Positions 33,215 through 34,234 of a stretch of 34,234 nucleotides of DNA are shown piece after piece. Numbering within the stretch: the first letter of the stretch is position 1; each line of letters starts with the position of its first letter. A program made the translations under genes and the position numbers. Source of the stretch: Planctomycetota bacterium (GTDB taxonomy: Bacteria > Planctomycetota > UBA1135 > UBA2386). The stretch is taken from positions 1 through 34,234 of the forward strand of contig JAEUHR010000024.1 in NCBI GenBank assembly GCA_016794425.1. The letters run 5' to 3'. The notes below the pieces were generated by a model. It made no database searches and was not told where the DNA came from. It saw only the letters and a program-made list of their open reading frames with translations.

Positions 33215-34234
33215 ATGACCAACAAGGAACGCAAGGAACCGGGCGAAGGCGAACCGCGCAGGAAGCCGCGCGGCATGGGCGGGGTGATCCTGATCCTCGC
33301 GCTGCTGATGGCCCTGTTCCTGGTCGTGTCGAGTTCGGGCCGCGAGGGCCAGAGCTCGGTGCACGCCTTCTACAGCCACCTGCTGAACGGCAACGTCGAG
33401 AAGTTCACCTACTCGGACGGCGTCGTGACCGCCGAGGTCCGCGAGGGCTCGGGCACGCGCACGATCGAGGTCGTGGTGCGCGACTTCGTGCGCGGTGACG
33501 GCGCCGAGATCGACCTGTACAGCTCGCTGGCGGCGCAGCGGCTCGACGCGACCGCCTACGCGGCCGGGGCGACCGGCACGTTCGTCGCCGACCTCGACCA
33601 GGGCCGCATCCGCGTGCTGCGCGCGTTCCTGGTCGAAGAGGTCGAAGGCAAGAACCCGGCGCCCGACCGCGCGCGGCCCGAACGCGAGACACGCAAGGCC
33701 GGCACCTACCTGACCGCGCTGCTGCTGCGCGACTCGCGCGTCGACTACGTGCGGCTCGATGCGCCGACGCTGGCCAGCGAGCCGTCGCTGCAGGCGGTCG
33801 CCGGTCGGCTGGCGGCAGCCGGCGTGCCGCTGCGCACGTTCACGCTGTCGCTGAGCCCGGCCGACTTCCGGGTCACCGAGCCGAACACGGCGCTGATCTA
33901 CATCCTCGGCACCGTCGGCCCGTGGCTCCTGGTGCTGGCGATCGTCTGGTTCTTCATCCTGCGCCAGATGCGGTCGCCGGGCGGCACCGGCGGCGTGCTG
34001 AGCTTCGGCCGCAGCCGCGCGTCGCTCTACAACAAGGAAGTCCGCACCAACGTCACGTTCGACGACGTCGCCGGCATGGAGGAGGCCAAGGCGGAGGTGC
34101 GCGAGATCATCGAGTTCCTGAAGAACCCGGCGAAGTTCGCGCGGCTCGGCGGCTCGATCCCGCGCGGCGTGCTGCTGGTCGGCTCGCCCGGCACCGGCAA
34201 GACGCTGCTGGCGAAGGCGATCGCCGGCGAGGCC
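33215..34234 (+). CDS. ftsH: ATP-dependent membrane zinc protease FtsH, N-terminal part
   Basis: The gene runs off the window end; 340 residues are visible. A basic N-terminus leads to a first transmembrane helix (about 23-40, [16 protein letters not shown]). A periplasmic region of about 185 residues follows, then a second helix (about 227-249, [20 protein letters not shown]). The AAA domain begins with [16 protein letters not shown], as in all FtsH proteins. The Walker A is GSPGTGKT (323-330), with Ser where most FtsH proteins have Pro. The periplasmic part is more than twice the E. coli length (about 70 residues). The Walker B, second region of homology and HEXXH zinc site lie outside the window. 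FtsH degrades misfolded membrane proteins and selected cytoplasmic regulators. The ATG at 33215 gives the expected start. Confidence 0.92.
   Translation, partial: MTNKERKEPGEGEPRRKPRGMGGVILILALLMALFLVVSSSGREGQSSVHAFYSHLLNGNVEKFTYSDGVVTAEVREGSGTRTIEVVVRDFVRGDGAEIDLYSSLAAQRLDATAYAAGATGTFVADLDQGRIRVLRAFLVEEVEGKNPAPDRARPERETRKAGTYLTALLLRDSRVDYVRLDAPTLASEPSLQAVAGRLAAAGVPLRTFTLSLSPADFRVTEPNTALIYILGTVGPWLLVLAIVWFFILRQMRSPGGTGGVLSFGRSRASLYNKEVRTNVTFDDVAGMEEAKAEVREIIEFLKNPAKFARLGGSIPRGVLLVGSPGTGKTLLAKAIAGEA

Noticed and set aside
1..34234. tRNA genes, insertion sequences or phage genes
   Set aside because: I scanned for tRNA-like T-loop strings, transposase motifs and terminal inverted repeats and found none I could support.

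Overview
This is a very GC-rich bacterial window, densely packed with genes and with strong G/C at third codon positions. The gene content points to a Planctomycetota-like, Gram-negative-type bacterium. It has a PEP-CTERM protein, an AsmA-like envelope protein, a WaaP-type sugar kinase, many envelope glycosyltransferases, a stand-alone bacterial histone-fold protein and a soluble NAD-dependent formate dehydrogenase. The lineage is an inference from this mix; no 16S or other phylogenetic marker was compared.

Layout. 1-1280 (+): the tail of an Ala/Pro/Lys-rich membrane-anchored protein, a roadblock/LC7 protein ended by a 20-bp hairpin, a 300-base non-coding stretch, then a 20-residue lysine-rich micro-ORF closed by a textbook intrinsic terminator. 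1320-6117 (-): metG and two membrane proteins (a GT-C-like transferase and a CysZ/EI24-like protein with a zinc ribbon). 6225-9568 (+): glutaryl-CoA dehydrogenase, a GT4 glycosyltransferase and a zinc-ribbon membrane protein. 9579-10136 (-): a conserved four-helix membrane protein. 10252-14751 (+): a GT9 glycosyltransferase, a BadF-type sugar kinase and arfB, then an ECF-like sigma factor coupled by a GTGA overlap to a membrane FecR-like partner. 14755-14932: a GC-rich imperfect repeat between convergent genes. 14933-17291: glutamate dehydrogenase (-), a WaaP/Kdo-kinase-like protein (+) and a tiny PEP-CTERM protein (-). 17437-17804 (+): RNase P RNA with a well-placed candidate promoter. 17845-22927 (-): a compact AsmA-like/manC/ruvX operon. 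23231-23431 (+): a bacterial histone. 23553-24353 (-): a DUF374 acyltransferase-like protein. 24440-33043 (+): the formate dehydrogenase genes fdsG, fdsB, fdsA and fdsD, interrupted between fdsB and fdsA by a 1088-residue secreted TPR-PDZ-CHAT protein. 33215-end (+): the N-terminal part of ftsH.

How the genes fit together. FdsGBAD would oxidise formate with NAD+ in the cytoplasm. The AsmA-like protein, ManC (GDP-mannose), GT4, GT9, the GT-C-like protein, the WaaP-like kinase and the DUF374 protein all suggest envelope glycolipid work. The two small basic proteins, the histone and the lysine-rich micro-ORF, begin with the same 17 nucleotides and each form an isolated transcription unit, so they look like nucleoid components.

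The most notable items are the histone with a shortened third helix, the micro-ORF resembling a free histone tail, the PDZ domain inserted in a CHAT protease and placed inside a formate dehydrogenase locus, and the intergenic repeat. All functional statements come from reading motifs and family knowledge; no database search was run.
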